64,000 bases of DNA from Streptomyces spiroverticillatus (GTDB lineage: Bacteria > Actinomycetota > Actinomycetes > Streptomycetales > Streptomycetaceae): assembly GCA_014650415.1 (NCBI GenBank), contig BMUX01000007.1:249761-313760 (forward strand), given 5' to 3'. Below, in pieces: positions 35,387 to 44,640 of this stretch. The notes under the pieces were generated by a model. That model saw only the letters and a list, made by a program, of their open reading frames with translations, searched no databases and had not been told where the DNA came from. Position numbers and translations under genes: made by a program. Position 1 is the first letter of the stretch, and each line of letters starts with the position of its first letter.

Positions 35387-35644
35387 ATGCCGATCAACAC
35401 CATCCTCCCCGCCGCCGACGCGCTCTCCTGGCAGGAGAGCGCCCTGTGCGCCCAGACCGGACCCGAGTTCTTCTTCCCCGAGCCCGGCAGCTCCACCCGC
35501 GAGGCCAAGCAGCTCTGCGCCGCCTGCGACATGCGCGCCGCCTGCCTGGACTACGCCCTCACCCACGACGAGCGCTTCGGCGTCTGGGGCGGCCTCTCCG
35601 AGAAGGAGCGGTACTCGCTGCGCCGCACCCGCGAAACCCGCTAG
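35387..35644 (+). CDS. WhiB-family iron-sulfur transcription factor
   Basis: 85 residues with the four cluster cysteines: one in SALCAQ, then LCAACDMRAACL (C-x2-C-x5-C). The beta-turn motif FGVWGGLSEKERYSLRR follows, which contacts RNA polymerase sigma region 4 in this family. WhiB proteins hold an O2/NO-sensitive 4Fe-4S cluster and regulate development or stress genes. ATG 35387 is used; GTG 35378 is also possible. Three spaced direct repeats precede it. Confidence 0.9.
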   Translation: MPINTILPAADALSWQESALCAQTGPEFFFPEPGSSTREAKQLCAACDMRAACLDYALTHDERFGVWGGLSEKERYSLRRTRETR

Positions 35645-35740
35645 TACCCACTGGTAACACGGCGCGCGGGCGGTCATGCTGGGGCACCGGCAGTCCATGG
35701 CACTGCCGCGAGTCCGCAACCGCCGTACCAGGGAGCCGCG

Positions 35741-37378
35741 TTGAGCCGCCGCAAGCCATCCACCGCGCAGGGGTCGGGCACCACGCACACCTACGACTAC
35801 CTCGTCGTCGGCGCCGGATCGGCGGGCTGCGTGCTCGCCGCCCGGCTCTCCGAGGACCCCGCCGTGCGCGTCGCGCTCATCGAGTCCGGCGGCCCGGACC
35901 GCCGCAGCAAGCCGGAGATCCGGATACCGGCCGCGTTCCCCAAGCTGTTCAAGACCCCGTACGACTGGGACTTCCACACCGTCAAGCAAGAGGCCCTGAA
36001 CGGGCGGGAGCTGTACTGGCCGCGCGGGCACATGCTCGGCGGCAGCTCGTCGATGAACGCCATGATGTGGGTACGCGGCCACCGCGACGACTACGACGTC
36101 TGGGGCGAGGCGGCCGGCCACGAGTGGGGGTACGACGACTTCGTACGGTACTTCCGGCGCGCCGAGCGGTGGACCGGACCCACTCCCGCGCACACCGTGT
36201 ACGGCACCGAGGGCCCCCTCTTCGTCTCGCCGCCCCGCGGCCCCAGCCCGCTGACCGCCGCCTTCCTCGACGCCTGCCGCGAGGAAGGACTCCGCGAACT
36301 GCCCGAACTCAACGTCCCCGACCACAGCGGCTTCGCCGTCACCCCGCTCAACCAGCGGCACGGCAGCCGCTGGAGCGCCGCCGACGGATATCTGCGGCCC
36401 GCCCGCCGCCGCCCCAACCTCGACGTCTTCACCGGAACCCGGGTGCGGCGGCTGCGCTTCGCCCCCGGCACGGACCGGGTCGTCGGCGTCGAGGCCGACG
36501 GGGTGCCGGGGCTGCTTACCGCCCGCCGCGAGGTCGTCCTCAGCGCGGGCGCGATCGGCTCCCCGTACCTTCTCATGCACTCCGGCATCGGCGACCCCGA
36601 CGAACTGCGCGCCCACGGCATCGAACCCCGCGTCGCCTCGCCCGAGGTGGGCCGCCACCTCCAGGACCACCTCTCCACCGCCGTCACGCTGCGCTGCCCC
36701 GACCCGATCACCCTCACCGGCGCAGACACGCCCGCCAACCTGGCCCGTTACCTCCTCGCCGGGCGCGGGCCGCTCACCTCCAACGTCGCCGAGGCCGTCG
36801 CCTTCGTGCGCAGCGGGCCGGAACTCGACGCCCCCGACCTGGAGTTGATCTTCGCCCCGGTGCCGTTCGTCGGGCACGGGCTCACCGCGCCCACCGAGCA
36901 CGGGCTGACCATCGGCGTCGTCCTCCTCCAGCCCGCCAGCGCCGGCCGCCTCACCCTCTCCGGCCCCGACCCGGACGCCCCGCCGCGCATCGAACCCGGC
37001 TACCTCACCGACCCCGACGGCTTTGACCTGCGCCGGATCGTCGCCGGAGTGCGGCGCGCGGAATCCCTCTTCGCGGGGCGCGCCCTGGCCCCTTACACCA
37101 GCGGGCCGTTGGGCCTCTACCCCGGAGTCGTCGACGACAGCGAGCTGGCTGCCGCCCTGCGCGGCTCCCTGGAGACCCTCTACCACCCCACCGGCACCTG
37201 CCGCATGGGCCGCGACGCGCGCTCGGTCACCGACCCGAGGCTGCGGGTCAGGGGAGTGGAGGGGCTGCGGGTCGTCGACGCGTCCGTGATGCCGCAGATC
37301 ACCCGCGGACACACGCACGCCCCCACGGTCGCCATAGCGGAGAAGGCCGCCGAACTGCTGCGCGAGGACGCCCGCTAG
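35741..37378 (+). CDS. GMC-family FAD oxidoreductase (choline dehydrogenase-like)
   Basis: 545 residues. The FAD motif DYLVVGAGSAGCVLAARLSE (about 19-38), the GMC signature GHMLGGSSSMNAMMWVRGH (about 98-116), the second signature SAGAIGSPYLLMHSGIG and the C-terminal active site HPTGTCRMG with RGHTHAPTVAIAEKAAE are all clear. It oxidises an alcohol; relatives act on choline, sorbose or polyethylene glycol. TTG 35741 is the start, with AGGGAG upstream. No aldehyde dehydrogenase is adjacent. Confidence 0.88.
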   Translation: MSRRKPSTAQGSGTTHTYDYLVVGAGSAGCVLAARLSEDPAVRVALIESGGPDRRSKPEIRIPAAFPKLFKTPYDWDFHTVKQEALNGRELYWPRGHMLGGSSSMNAMMWVRGHRDDYDVWGEAAGHEWGYDDFVRYFRRAERWTGPTPAHTVYGTEGPLFVSPPRGPSPLTAAFLDACREEGLRELPELNVPDHSGFAVTPLNQRHGSRWSAADGYLRPARRRPNLDVFTGTRVRRLRFAPGTDRVVGVEADGVPGLLTARREVVLSAGAIGSPYLLMHSGIGDPDELRAHGIEPRVASPEVGRHLQDHLSTAVTLRCPDPITLTGADTPANLARYLLAGRGPLTSNVAEAVAFVRSGPELDAPDLELIFAPVPFVGHGLTAPTEHGLTIGVVLLQPASAGRLTLSGPDPDAPPRIEPGYLTDPDGFDLRRIVAGVRRAESLFAGRALAPYTSGPLGLYPGVVDDSELAAALRGSLETLYHPTGTCRMGRDARSVTDPRLRVRGVEGLRVVDASVMPQITRGHTHAPTVAIAEKAAELLREDAR

Positions 37379-37394
37379 GATCGCTCCCGGTCCC

Positions 37395-37468
37395 CCGGAA
37401 ACGTAGCGCAGAGGCAGGCGCACTCATCTGCCAGGTGAGAGACGCCGGTTCGAATCCGGCCGTCCGGG
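37395..37468 (+). tRNA. tRNA-like sequence, GCC anticodon, degenerate acceptor stem
   Basis: T-arm GCCGG-TTCGAAT-CCGGC is perfect. D-arm GCGC-AGAGGCAG-GCGC and anticodon arm CTCAT-CTGCCAG-GTGAG are good, giving anticodon GCC (Gly) after U33. The 5' acceptor strand (CCGGAAACG) pairs with CGTCCGG only if two A are bulged. CCA is not encoded. It may be a pseudo-tRNA or a non-standard tRNA; ordinary Streptomyces glycine tRNA looks different. Confidence 0.45.
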
Positions 37469-37478
37469 AAGACCCGGC

Positions 37479-37550
37479 GGTCCCGTAGCGCAGAGGCAGG
37501 CGCGCTCGGCCCTCGGCCGAGACACGCCGGTTCGAATCCGGCCGGGACCG
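37479..37550 (+). tRNA. tRNA-like sequence, CTC in collapsed anticodon loop
   Basis: Acceptor GGTCCCG/CGGGACC is perfect, and D- and T-arms are identical to the copy 10 bp upstream. The anticodon arm CTCGG-CCCTCGG-CCGAG places CTC (Glu) at 34-36, but position 33 is C instead of the near-universal U. The loop can also zip to a 7-bp stem (CTCGGCC/GGCCGAG). No CCA encoded. Functionality is doubtful. Confidence 0.45.
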
Positions 37551-37665
37551 CCGCCCCACGCGACCGTGCGGCTCGCGGGGTAACTCGGATGACTCGTGCA
37601 CGTCGTCCGGGCACCATGCGGGGAGAAAGCACGCACGGGGGAGCGGGACAGGTACGGGGGTAGGC

Positions 37666-39132
37666 ATGCACATGCACGGTGACGAGCCGACGGAGCCGTC
37701 CGAGGGGGCATTGGTGTCGTCCGAGGGGGCGCTGGCGCTGTCCGAGGGGGCGTTGGTGCCGCCCGAGGGGGCAGTGGCGCTGTCCGAAGGGGCGCTCGTG
37801 CTGTCCGACGCCGAGATCGCCGCCTTCGACCGGACGATCGCCCGGCTGCGGGCCCTTCCCGTCGACCACCCCGTCCGGCTGCGCACCGAGCGCGTCGCCG
37901 GGACGTTCGTACGTGAGGGGCGGCACCGCCGGCGCAAGGCGCGCAAGGAGCTGGCCCGGCAGGCCGACGCGGCCGTGATCGCGCAGGCCGTGACCGGCGC
38001 CACCGACCGCCGCGAGGACGCGCCGCTGGCCCTGCCCGAGAAGGCCTCGCCGGGCGACTTCGTGCGGCCGCGACGCTGCTACGTCTGCAAGCAGTCCTAC
38101 CGGCAGGTCGACGCTTTCTACCACGCGCTCTGCCCGGACTGCGCCGCCGACAACGCCACCCGCCGATCCCTGTCCACCGACCTCTCCGGGCGCCGCGTCC
38201 TGCTCACCGGCGGACGGGTCAAGATCGGCTTTCAGCTCGCCCTGATGATGCTCCGCGACGGGGCCGAACTGATCGTCACCTCCCGTTTCCCGTACGACAC
38301 TTGGTGCCGGTTCCGGGCTGTGGAGGGGAGTGGCGAGTGGCTCGACCGGCTCACCGTCGCCGCCGTCGACCTGCGTGACCCGCGCCAAGTCCTGGGACTG
38401 TGCGAGCAGTTGAAGGAGCGGGGCGAGCCGCTGGACATCCTCGTCAACAACGCCGCCCAGACCGTCCGCCGCCCGCCCTCCTCGTACGCCCCGCTCGTCG
38501 AGGGCGAACGCGGCACACTGCCCGCCGGGCAGACCCTGCACGCCCCCGGCTTCGCCCCGATGGCGGCCGAACTCTCCCCCGCACGGGGCGCGTTGGCCCT
38601 CGTACTGCCGACGGAGCCGGACGAGGCCGGGCTGCTGCCCGACCCGGCGCCCGCGAACTCCTGGTCCGCCCGGCTCGGCGGCCTGGACCCCGCCGAACTC
38701 CTGGAGACCCAGCTCGTCAACGCCCTCGCGCCCGCCCTGCTCTGCGACCGGCTGCTGCCGCTCCTGCTGGCGTCGCCGCAGCCGCGCCGGTACGTCGTCA
38801 ACGTGACTGCCGTGGAAGGGCGGTTCGCCGTACGCAAGAAGACCGGCGGCCACCCGCACACCAACATGGCCAAGGCCGCCCTCAACATGCTCACCCGCAC
38901 CAGCGCGGAGGAACTGGCCGCGCAGGGCGTGCACATGTGCAGCGTCGACACGGGGTGGATCACCGACGAGAACCCGGCACCGGTCAAGGCGCGCAGCGCG
39001 GCCCGGGGCTTCCGCACCCCGCTGGACATCGTCGACGGGGCGGCCCGTGTGTACGACCCGATCGTGCGCGGCGAGGCGGGGGAGCCGGTGTCGGGGGTCT
39101 TCCTCAAGGACTACATGGTGGCGGACTGGTGA
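37666..39132 (+). CDS. SDR-type oxidoreductase with zinc ribbon and N-terminal repeats
   Basis: 488 residues. Residues 14-48 are five 7-residue repeats (EGALVSS, EGALALS, EGALVPP, EGAVALS, EGALVLS). A helical stretch is followed by a four-Cys knuckle (CYVCKQS, CPDCAAD, about 138-160) and then a Rossmann domain (VLLTGGRVKIGFQLALMML near 178, ILVNNAAQT near 265). In the catalytic helix TNMAKAALNMLTR the Lys is kept, but Thr replaces the usual Tyr of YxxxK. It is therefore an atypical short-chain dehydrogenase, perhaps nucleotide-binding without classical catalysis. ATG 37666 follows GGGGG. The tRNA-like pair lies just upstream. Confidence 0.8.
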   Translation: MHMHGDEPTEPSEGALVSSEGALALSEGALVPPEGAVALSEGALVLSDAEIAAFDRTIARLRALPVDHPVRLRTERVAGTFVREGRHRRRKARKELARQADAAVIAQAVTGATDRREDAPLALPEKASPGDFVRPRRCYVCKQSYRQVDAFYHALCPDCAADNATRRSLSTDLSGRRVLLTGGRVKIGFQLALMMLRDGAELIVTSRFPYDTWCRFRAVEGSGEWLDRLTVAAVDLRDPRQVLGLCEQLKERGEPLDILVNNAAQTVRRPPSSYAPLVEGERGTLPAGQTLHAPGFAPMAAELSPARGALALVLPTEPDEAGLLPDPAPANSWSARLGGLDPAELLETQLVNALAPALLCDRLLPLLLASPQPRRYVVNVTAVEGRFAVRKKTGGHPHTNMAKAALNMLTRTSAEELAAQGVHMCSVDTGWITDENPAPVKARSAARGFRTPLDIVDGAARVYDPIVRGEAGEPVSGVFLKDYMVADW

Positions 39133-39167
39133 GCCGGCAAGCCAACGGGTAACCCCGTAAAGGGAGT

Positions 39168-40013
39168 TCACCGCCCGGTCGACTCGCGCCGCGCCCTCTC
39201 CAGGAGCTCCGGGACCGTCCCCTTCCACATCGGCAGCAGATACGCCGTCCACGCCCAGGAGTTCAGGTTCCCGCCGAGCTGCTCGCGGACCATCTGCCGC
39301 AGCGGGTCCCTGGCCTCCGGGCGGGAGGGGAACTCCACGGCGCCGTCGTGCAGGACCATCAGCGCGGCCCTGCCCCACCGCCCGTGGAGCAGCAGGTCGA
39401 GTGGGCTGTCGAAGATTCCGGCCCGGCGCATCCGCTTGGTGAACCCCGGGACGGTGTCGAAACCGGCCCGTGCCCAGTCGGGGCAGTTCGGACGCATCGC
39501 CAGCGCCCACCGGGCGTACCCGGGCAGAGGCTGATTCCGGTCGGCGCGGACCACCGTGCCCCAGTCCTCGCGGCCGACCCGCAGGGCGACCTTGTTCGCC
39601 GCCTTCATGGTGGTCACCGCCCGCAGCGCGGCCTCCAGGGCGGCCGGATCCGCGAAGCGGACCTCCTCCGGCCGGACCTCCGGGTCGTCCCGCACCTTGT
39701 CCACGACGTGCAGCGGCCCGCACGCCTTCCCGAAGGGCAGCCCGCGCCTGATTTCGTCCCGCAGGACACCCCGAGGGCCCTTCGCGTACACAATCGCGTT
39801 GATCTCGGGGTCGTCCTCCTGGAGCATCCACATCCAGGCGGAGGCGTTCAGTGACCGCCAGCTGTAGTACAGCGTGTGCGTGCGCGGGTTGCCGGTCAGC
39901 TGCTCCCGGACCCGCTCCACGATCCGTTCCCGGCGCCCGGCCTCGGCCAGGGACACCAGGAACTCCATCTCGAAGCCGCCGTCGACGTGCCCGAACATGA
40001 CCGCCCCCGTCAT
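39168..40013 (-). CDS. hypothetical protein downstream of chitosanase
   Basis: 281 residues, mostly alpha/beta, no signal peptide or membrane segment. Repeated features such as AEAGRRERIVERVREQLTG, MWMLQEDDPEINAIVYAKGP and LLHGRWGRAALMVLHDGAVEF resemble actinobacterial HEAT-like or leucine-rich proteins, but I cannot assign a family. It follows the chitosanase stop by 4 bp, so they are likely co-transcribed. ATG 39998 (MFGHVDGGFEMEF) has a better ribosome site than ATG 40013. Confidence 0.6.
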   Translation of the reverse strand: MTGAVMFGHVDGGFEMEFLVSLAEAGRRERIVERVREQLTGNPRTHTLYYSWRSLNASAWMWMLQEDDPEINAIVYAKGPRGVLRDEIRRGLPFGKACGPLHVVDKVRDDPEVRPEEVRFADPAALEAALRAVTTMKAANKVALRVGREDWGTVVRADRNQPLPGYARWALAMRPNCPDWARAGFDTVPGFTKRMRRAGIFDSPLDLLLHGRWGRAALMVLHDGAVEFPSRPEARDPLRQMVREQLGGNLNSWAWTAYLLPMWKGTVPELLERARRESTGR

Positions 40014-40017
40014 TGGG

Positions 40018-40953
40018 TCACTTGTTGATGCTGAAGTCCTCTTCGTACATCTTCCACTTCAGCGGCAGCTTGAGGTCCATGTTCCCGTCCTTCAGGAACA
40101 CCCGCTGGGCGGTGTCGATGCGGGACGTGTCGTTCAGCGTCTTCTTCGTCCGCAGCACCTCGCGCGTCTCGTCGAGGAAGGCGTTGAGGTACGCCTTCTC
40201 CGCCTTCAGCTTGGAGGCCTTGTCGTCCTTGCCGCCCAGCTCGGACGGCGTCTTGACCTTCGCCCGCGCCGAGTCGCGGATGCCGTAGAAGCCGCGTTTG
40301 TCGACGCCGGGGCCGTGCAGGACCATCGCGTCGTAGTAGATGAACTGGCCGAGCGTGCCCAGGCCGTCCATCTTCGCGAGGTCGACCGCGGGCTTGAAGT
40401 AGTACTTGTCGCGGGCCGCGTCCTGCGCCTTGATGAAGTCCGTCTCCTTCGCCGCCTGCTTCCACGCCTTGGTGAAGCCGGGGTCCAGGCCCTCGTGCGA
40501 GGCGGTGCCGTCGACCTCGATGAGCGCGGGGATGTAGGAGGCGAGCGGGTTGTTCGGGTGCGTCTTGGTGTAGTCCTGGATCAGCTGGAGCATGTCGTGC
40601 GTGCCCGAGGTGAAGCCGATCACACCGGCCGTGTAGCCGTTGCCGTCCTTGACGTCGCGGATGTTCGCGTACTGGCTCTGCCAGTGCGTCGTCGAGTTCT
40701 CCGCGGTGGAGATGATCTGCGCGGCCCGGTCCTTGACGACGGGGTCGGCGAGACCCGGAGGCAGCTTGGCTATCACCTCCTGGTCGGTCTTCGGCTTCTT
40801 CGCCTCGTCGGGCTTCGGGTCGTCGGCGGTCGTCTCGGTCGACCAGGGGTCGACGTAGATAGGGTCGTCCCCCTTGGGGTGGCCGCCGAAGGCCGCGGTG
40901 GCAACGATGGCGGCCGGGGCGCCGATGAGAACAAGACGGGTGAGAGGTTTCAC
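40018..40953 (-). CDS. secreted GH46 chitosanase
   Basis: 311 residues with an N-terminal signal or lipobox-free anchor (LVLIGAPAAIVATAAFGG) and a Lys/Asp/Pro-rich spacer to about 65. The GH46 domain shows the acid in IISTAENSTTHWQSQYANI (Glu near 84) and the base in DVKDGNGYTAGVIGFTSGTHDM (Asp near 101, shown in part). It hydrolyses chitosan by inversion. The domain is complete through KWKMYEEDFSINK. The gene heads a two-gene unit with the hypothetical gene downstream. Confidence 0.92.
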   Translation of the reverse strand: MKPLTRLVLIGAPAAIVATAAFGGHPKGDDPIYVDPWSTETTADDPKPDEAKKPKTDQEVIAKLPPGLADPVVKDRAAQIISTAENSTTHWQSQYANIRDVKDGNGYTAGVIGFTSGTHDMLQLIQDYTKTHPNNPLASYIPALIEVDGTASHEGLDPGFTKAWKQAAKETDFIKAQDAARDKYYFKPAVDLAKMDGLGTLGQFIYYDAMVLHGPGVDKRGFYGIRDSARAKVKTPSELGGKDDKASKLKAEKAYLNAFLDETREVLRTKKTLNDTSRIDTAQRVFLKDGNMDLKLPLKWKMYEEDFSINK

Positions 40954-41056
40954 CCGAACAGATTACGTGGCGCGGGCGGTGCCCCTGCGAGGAGAGCCCC
41001 CCTTCGCGCCCGTCAATTCACTGGGCCGCACCGGCCCCGGCAGGCACAATTGCCCC

Positions 41057-44000
41057 ATGTCCTCCACCGCACGACGCCGGACCGACCGGCTCCTCGCCTC
41101 CCTGGACCCGCTCCCGCACCCCCGCCGCCTGCGCCAAATCGCCTCTTACGCAAGGGACTTGACGGTTTCCGGCGAGCTTCGCCCGGTGCTCGAGGAACTG
41201 GAGACACGCGGTCCGTACGAGCGGGGACTGGCGGTCCTCGCGGCCTCGGCCGGACAGGACGTGGAGTGGATCGCCGCGCACCTCGGAGACCCGGATCGTT
41301 ACGTGCGCGGGCACGCCCTGCGCACCGCCGACAGCCTCGGAGTACCGGACTCCGCCTACGCGGACGCCCTCGGCGACGCCCCCGCGACGGTCCGCCGCGA
41401 CCTGCTGCGGGCACTGGCCGCCGGCCACCGCCCCGCGCTCGCCGACCGGCTGATCTACACCGTCCGCGCCGACTGGGGCCGGGCGGAGGCGGCCCGCCTG
41501 CTCCCCGGCTGCGGTGCGGACACCGTCGTACGCCTGCTCCCCGACCTCTTCCCGGCCGTACGGGGCTTCAGCGCCCTCGCCCGCAAGCACCCGGCACTCC
41601 TGCTGGACGTGGCCGCGCGCGACCTCGCCGCACAGCCGGCCGGGGAACGCGAGCAGTGGTGGAAGCGGTACGGCCACCCGGTCGCCCTCGCCGCGCCCGC
41701 CGACCCGGCCCGCGTCCTCGACCTGCTCACCACACACCCGCCGCTGCGGCTTCCGCAACGCCTGCGCGACCGCCTCGGCCTGTTCGCCGCCACCGAACCG
41801 GAACACCTGCTGCGGTTCCTGCTGACCCCGCTCGGCCGCTCCGTCGCGATCGGCGGGTACGTGCGCCTGCCGGTCCTGCGCCGGCTGGTCGCGGCGCTCC
41901 CGGAGGACCTCCTGCTCGCGTACGGGCGGGCCGTGGGGGACCACCACGCCGCCCTCACCCTGCTCAAGGCGCTTCCGCCCGGGCGCCGGGAGGAGGTGCA
42001 CCGGGCGATGCACGCGGACCGGTCCGGCGACCCGGCTGCCGATTCCTCCGGTGACCCGTCCGGTGACCCCTCCGGTGACCCGTCCGATGCGCCGTCCGCC
42101 GACCCGTCCCGCCTGGACACCGAGCTGCTGGACGTGCTGCCCCGGGAGGCCGCCCGCAGCCGCGCCCGGCGGGCGGCGCGACACGCCCGCGAGCGGGGCG
42201 CGTCCTGGCAGGCCGTCGCGCAGGCGGACGTCTACCTCCCGCCGGCCGAGGTCCGGGAGGGCCTGGTCGAGGCCACCCGCAGGTCGTCGGCGGAGGAGCG
42301 GCAGGCGGCCTGGCGGCTGCTGATCCGCAACGCCGTCCACTCCGGCGACTCCGCGGCGGTCCTGGCCGCACTCGCCGAGACGGCCCGCCTGCGCAACGAA
42401 CAGCACCCGGTCCGCTCGGCGGCCGTCGCGGCACTCTCCCGGACCCCGGTCCGCCTGCTCACGGACGACGCGGCACCGCACCTGGACGTCCTCGTCCGGG
42501 ACGCCCTGGACGCCAGGGACACGGACCACGACATCCGTGAGCGCCTGTCCCGGCTGGCGGTACGGGTGCTGGAGGCGGGGGAGCGGGAGGACGAGGGGAC
42601 GCGGGACGCCCTGGAGGACTGGGCGGTGCGGACGCTGGTGCGGACCGCCCGCAGCTCCGGGGAGGTGCACCTCGGCGGTGCGCAGTACCGGTGCTGGGCC
42701 TGGCCCCTGGGGTCAGGGACCCGGGACCGTGTCGTCGGCGCGCTGCTGCCCGTACTGGAGACGGCCGCCGCCAAGGGCGATTACCGCCTCACCCTGGCCC
42801 TGGCCGGCCAGTTGCAGCCCGGGACGTACCAGCACCCGGAACTCGGGGAACTCCTGTGGCGGGCCGCCCGTTCCACCGACAAGGACACCGCGAAGTCCGC
42901 GATCGAGCTCTGGCTGGCACCGCCCGTCGGCCGGGGCGAGAAGGTGGCCCGGCTCCTGGCCGAGGACCCGGAGACCGCCGTGCTGCCTTCGGTCCTGTCG
43001 GTGCTGACCACCGCCCGCACCGACCTGCTGGACGCCGTGCTCGGCGAGACGCCGCCCGCCGGACGCTTCGTCGAGGAGACGCCCTGGCAGCTCCCCGTCG
43101 GACGGCACGCACGGGGCTGGACCCCGCGCCAGCACCGGGCCGCGGCACGCCAGTTGACGGTCACCGCCGCCGACGACGAGCTCTGGCAGGACGACCGGTC
43201 GGCCGCGCTCCGACGGCTGGCCGAACTGCCCGGCCTCGGCGCGGACGCGGTACGCCGCTGGACCGACGACCCGGAACCGGCCGTGGCGGAAGCCGCGCTG
43301 ACCGCCCTGGCCCGCACCGACCACCCGGCCGACACCCTGCCGGAACTCCTCGCCCTCGCGGGCACCGACCGCGCCCGGATCGCCGTGTACGCGGCCACGG
43401 GCGCGTCCCGGCACGCCCGCCCCTCCCGGCTCACCGCCCTGCTGGCAGACCTGCTCGCACCCGGTGCGGCAGTGAAGGTCACCAGCCGGAAGGAAGCGGT
43501 CCGGCTGGCGGCCCTGCGGCTGCCGCGCCCCGCCGCAGCCGGGCTGGTGACCGACGCCTACGCACTGCCGGACCAGCACGGGGACGTACGCGCCGCCTGC
43601 CTGACGCACGGCGCACCGCTGGCCGGGACCGGGACGGGGACGGGGACGGGAGCCGGGACCGGGAGCGACGACCGGATCTGGCGGATGCTGGAGGACGCGG
43701 CCCGGCCCACGGCCGACCGGACCTCGGCGGTGGCCCTCCTCCGTGTCCCGCCGCACCACCTGCCCGAACAGCAGCGCGCCCGCTACGCACACCTGGTCCG
43801 GGACGTCTGCCTCGCCCGCACCGACGACCGGGAACTCCTCGCCACGGCACTCGGCTCCTTGCAGGCCTGGGCGCGCTGGTGGCCGGAGGCCGGGGACCTG
43901 CTGCTCGACCTCTTCACGGACCCGGCCAACCGCACGACCTGGCGCGCGGCCGGGGACGGCCTGCTGGCCGGGGCGACGGACCCGGCGACCTCGGGAACGG

Positions 44001-44575
44001 TGCTGCGCGCCCTGCGTCACCTGGCCGACGACGCGGACACCTCCGCCGACCCGGACCGCGACCTCCCGGCCCGCCGCCGCCTGGAAACCCTGGTCGACGG
44101 CCTGTGCCGACTGACGCAATCGCTGTGGAACGGCCCCCGCCCGGAGACGGCACGGCCGATCCTCCGGGAGGCGGGCGCGCTGCTGGCCGCGTACGAAGCC
44201 CACCTGCCACAGGCTGCGGACCTCCTGGTCCGGGGCCTGGAACTGGACGAGACCCTGACGGAGACCCTGCCCGATCTGGCCCGCCTGCTCGAGGGCCGTC
44301 CGGTGCTGGCGGCCCGCACGGCGGACCACCTCCACACCCGCATCACCGCCTACGGAACCCCGGAGGGCGACCCCCTCCTGCTCCTCCCGGAGGCGGACGC
44401 CCTCATGGCGACCGGCGACGCGGCGGCGGGCCACTTCGCGGAGGCCCTGGTCGCGGCCTGCGGCGAACGTCTCGACTGGCCCCCGTCCTGCCGGCTCCGA
44501 CTGGCCCAGCTCCGGGTCCACCCGGTCCCGGACGTCCGGGACGCGGCACTGTCCCGCGAGACGGCATCGGAGTAG
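41057..44575 (+). CDS. giant HEAT-like repeat protein
   Basis: 1172 residues, cytoplasmic, built almost wholly of paired helices rich in Ala, Leu, Arg and Asp (for example LAVLAASAGQDVEWIAAHLG, RGHALRTADSLGVPDSAYAD, RIAVYAATGASRHARPSRLT). This is the look of HEAT/armadillo solenoids. A SGDPSGDPSGDPS-type linker (about 322-350) and a GTGTGTGAGTG linker (about 856-866) separate three blocks. No enzymatic motif was found. Such solenoids usually bind proteins. ATG 41057 begins MSSTARRRTDRLLASLD; it is divergent from the chitosanase gene. Function unknown. Confidence 0.75.
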   Translation: MSSTARRRTDRLLASLDPLPHPRRLRQIASYARDLTVSGELRPVLEELETRGPYERGLAVLAASAGQDVEWIAAHLGDPDRYVRGHALRTADSLGVPDSAYADALGDAPATVRRDLLRALAAGHRPALADRLIYTVRADWGRAEAARLLPGCGADTVVRLLPDLFPAVRGFSALARKHPALLLDVAARDLAAQPAGEREQWWKRYGHPVALAAPADPARVLDLLTTHPPLRLPQRLRDRLGLFAATEPEHLLRFLLTPLGRSVAIGGYVRLPVLRRLVAALPEDLLLAYGRAVGDHHAALTLLKALPPGRREEVHRAMHADRSGDPAADSSGDPSGDPSGDPSDAPSADPSRLDTELLDVLPREAARSRARRAARHARERGASWQAVAQADVYLPPAEVREGLVEATRRSSAEERQAAWRLLIRNAVHSGDSAAVLAALAETARLRNEQHPVRSAAVAALSRTPVRLLTDDAAPHLDVLVRDALDARDTDHDIRERLSRLAVRVLEAGEREDEGTRDALEDWAVRTLVRTARSSGEVHLGGAQYRCWAWPLGSGTRDRVVGALLPVLETAAAKGDYRLTLALAGQLQPGTYQHPELGELLWRAARSTDKDTAKSAIELWLAPPVGRGEKVARLLAEDPETAVLPSVLSVLTTARTDLLDAVLGETPPAGRFVEETPWQLPVGRHARGWTPRQHRAAARQLTVTAADDELWQDDRSAALRRLAELPGLGADAVRRWTDDPEPAVAEAALTALARTDHPADTLPELLALAGTDRARIAVYAATGASRHARPSRLTALLADLLAPGAAVKVTSRKEAVRLAALRLPRPAAAGLVTDAYALPDQHGDVRAACLTHGAPLAGTGTGTGTGAGTGSDDRIWRMLEDAARPTADRTSAVALLRVPPHHLPEQQRARYAHLVRDVCLARTDDRELLATALGSLQAWARWWPEAGDLLLDLFTDPANRTTWRAAGDGLLAGATDPATSGTVLRALRHLADDADTSADPDRDLPARRRLETLVDGLCRLTQSLWNGPRPETARPILREAGALLAAYEAHLPQAADLLVRGLELDETLTETLPDLARLLEGRPVLAARTADHLHTRITAYGTPEGDPLLLLPEADALMATGDAAAGHFAEALVAACGERLDWPPSCRLRLAQLRVHPVPDVRDAALSRETASE

Positions 44576-44581
44576 GGGCAA

Positions 44582-44615
44582 GCCGGGCCCGGCACGGGAG
44601 GGTGCCGGGCCCGGC
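44582..44615. terminator. strong bidirectional hairpin terminator
   Basis: A perfect 14-bp stem (GCCGGGCCCGGCAC and complement) with a GGGAGG loop lies between the convergent solenoid and desaturase genes. Confidence 0.85.
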
Positions 44616-44640
44616 CGGCCGCTGGAGGCTCGGCTTGCCG

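Noticed and set aside
37375..37711. Minus-strand frames with GRIRTGVS and DSNRR motifs
   Set aside because: These are the well-known antisense translations of tRNA T-arms, not proteins.
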